Positions 5,509-5,559 of a DNA stretch of 5,559 nt are shown one piece after another. How positions within the stretch are numbered: position 1 is the first letter of the stretch; each line of letters starts with the position of its first letter. Source of the stretch: Sulfurimonas sp. (GTDB taxonomy: Bacteria > Campylobacterota > Campylobacteria > Campylobacterales > Sulfurimonadaceae); NCBI GenBank assembly GCA_002732645.1, contig NVRL01000076.1:5144-10702 (forward strand), given 5' to 3'. The notes beneath the pieces are model-generated. The model was not told the DNA's origin. It made no database searches and worked only from the letters and a program-made list of their open reading frames with translations. The position numbers and the translations under genes were made by a program.

Positions 5509-5559
5509 ACTGTTCAAAATTAAATTAAATATACATCATTTTTCTAAAAAGTTTTTTAG
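5480..5559 (+). CDS. Possible start of a divergent gene, cut by the right edge
   Basis: From ATG at 5480 the + strand frame stays open to the window edge (26 full codons). It is Lys-rich at the start (MKMTKKMKQELFKIK) and then continues NIHHFSKKFF. In-frame ATGs at 5486 and 5498 are alternatives, and the last has the purine-rich GAAGAAG just upstream. A divergent arrangement with the hydrolase gene would be normal here. The evidence is only an open frame of 80 nt in low-complexity DNA, so it may well be chance; no function can be assigned. Confidence 0.2.
   Translation, partial: MKMTKKMKQELFKIKLNIHHFSKKFF
5528..5533 (-). promoter_or_regulatory. Possible -10 element upstream of the hydrolase gene
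   Basis: On the - strand the hexamer TATATT lies about 70 nt upstream of the ATG at 5459, in a very AT-rich context preceded by a T-rich and A-rich run. Campylobacterotal housekeeping promoters often have a TATAAT-like -10 and no strong -35. No -35 match is evident, and chance occurrence in AT-rich DNA is likely enough to keep this tentative. Confidence 0.2.

Noticed and set aside
5544..5559. Palindrome CTAAAAA-GT-TTTTTAG at the right edge
   Set aside because: It is almost all A-T, has a loop too short without fraying, and is cut by the window edge, so it cannot be called a terminator or an operator.

Overview
The window is an AT-rich, tightly packed stretch of bacterial chromosome. It looks like a campylobacterotal (epsilonproteobacterial) genome of the Sulfurimonas/Sulfurovum/Arcobacter type. 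This rests on protein style (Lys/Ile/Asn-rich proteins, nos accessory genes with a short NosF, a small Aer/CetB-like PAS protein with the RHPDMP motif) and on overlapping gene junctions. The genus is inferred, not demonstrated.

Positions 2-4011 (+ strand) are the 3' part of a nitrous oxide reductase (nos) accessory operon. In order they hold nosF (ABC ATPase, cut by the left edge), nosL (lipoprotein copper chaperone), nosY (ABC-2 permease), a second and degenerate NosL-family exported protein, a stand-alone PAS sensor protein, and nosD (exported right-handed beta-helix protein). Junctions are a 14-nt overlap, a 1-nt overlap (TAATG), and gaps of 23, 1 and 17 nt, so this reads as one transcript. 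NosF, NosY and NosD form the ABC-type machine needed to mature the copper centres of NosZ, and NosL delivers Cu(I) to it. The catalytic nosZ and the electron-transfer genes are not in the window and are expected upstream.

Positions 3974-5459 (- strand) hold a convergent two-gene unit: a YiiX/YebB-like NlpC/P60-type cysteine hydrolase followed 10 nt later by a CYTH-domain (triphosphate tunnel) protein. The CYTH gene overlaps the 3' end of nosD tail to tail by 38 nt, which leaves no intergenic space for an ordinary terminator.

Positions 5460-5559 hold the 5' region of the hydrolase gene. It contains a purine-rich GAA/GAT low-complexity stretch, a possible divergent partial reading frame on the + strand, and, in another frame of the - strand, a hydrophobic segment that could be a displaced signal peptide of the hydrolase.

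The points most worth a second look are the second NosL-family protein without the CxxCxM metal motif, the PAS protein embedded between nos maturation genes and lacking a Trp usually seen in Aer-type FAD pockets, and the unclear N-terminus of the hydrolase. I saw no RNA genes, insertion sequences or CRISPR arrays.
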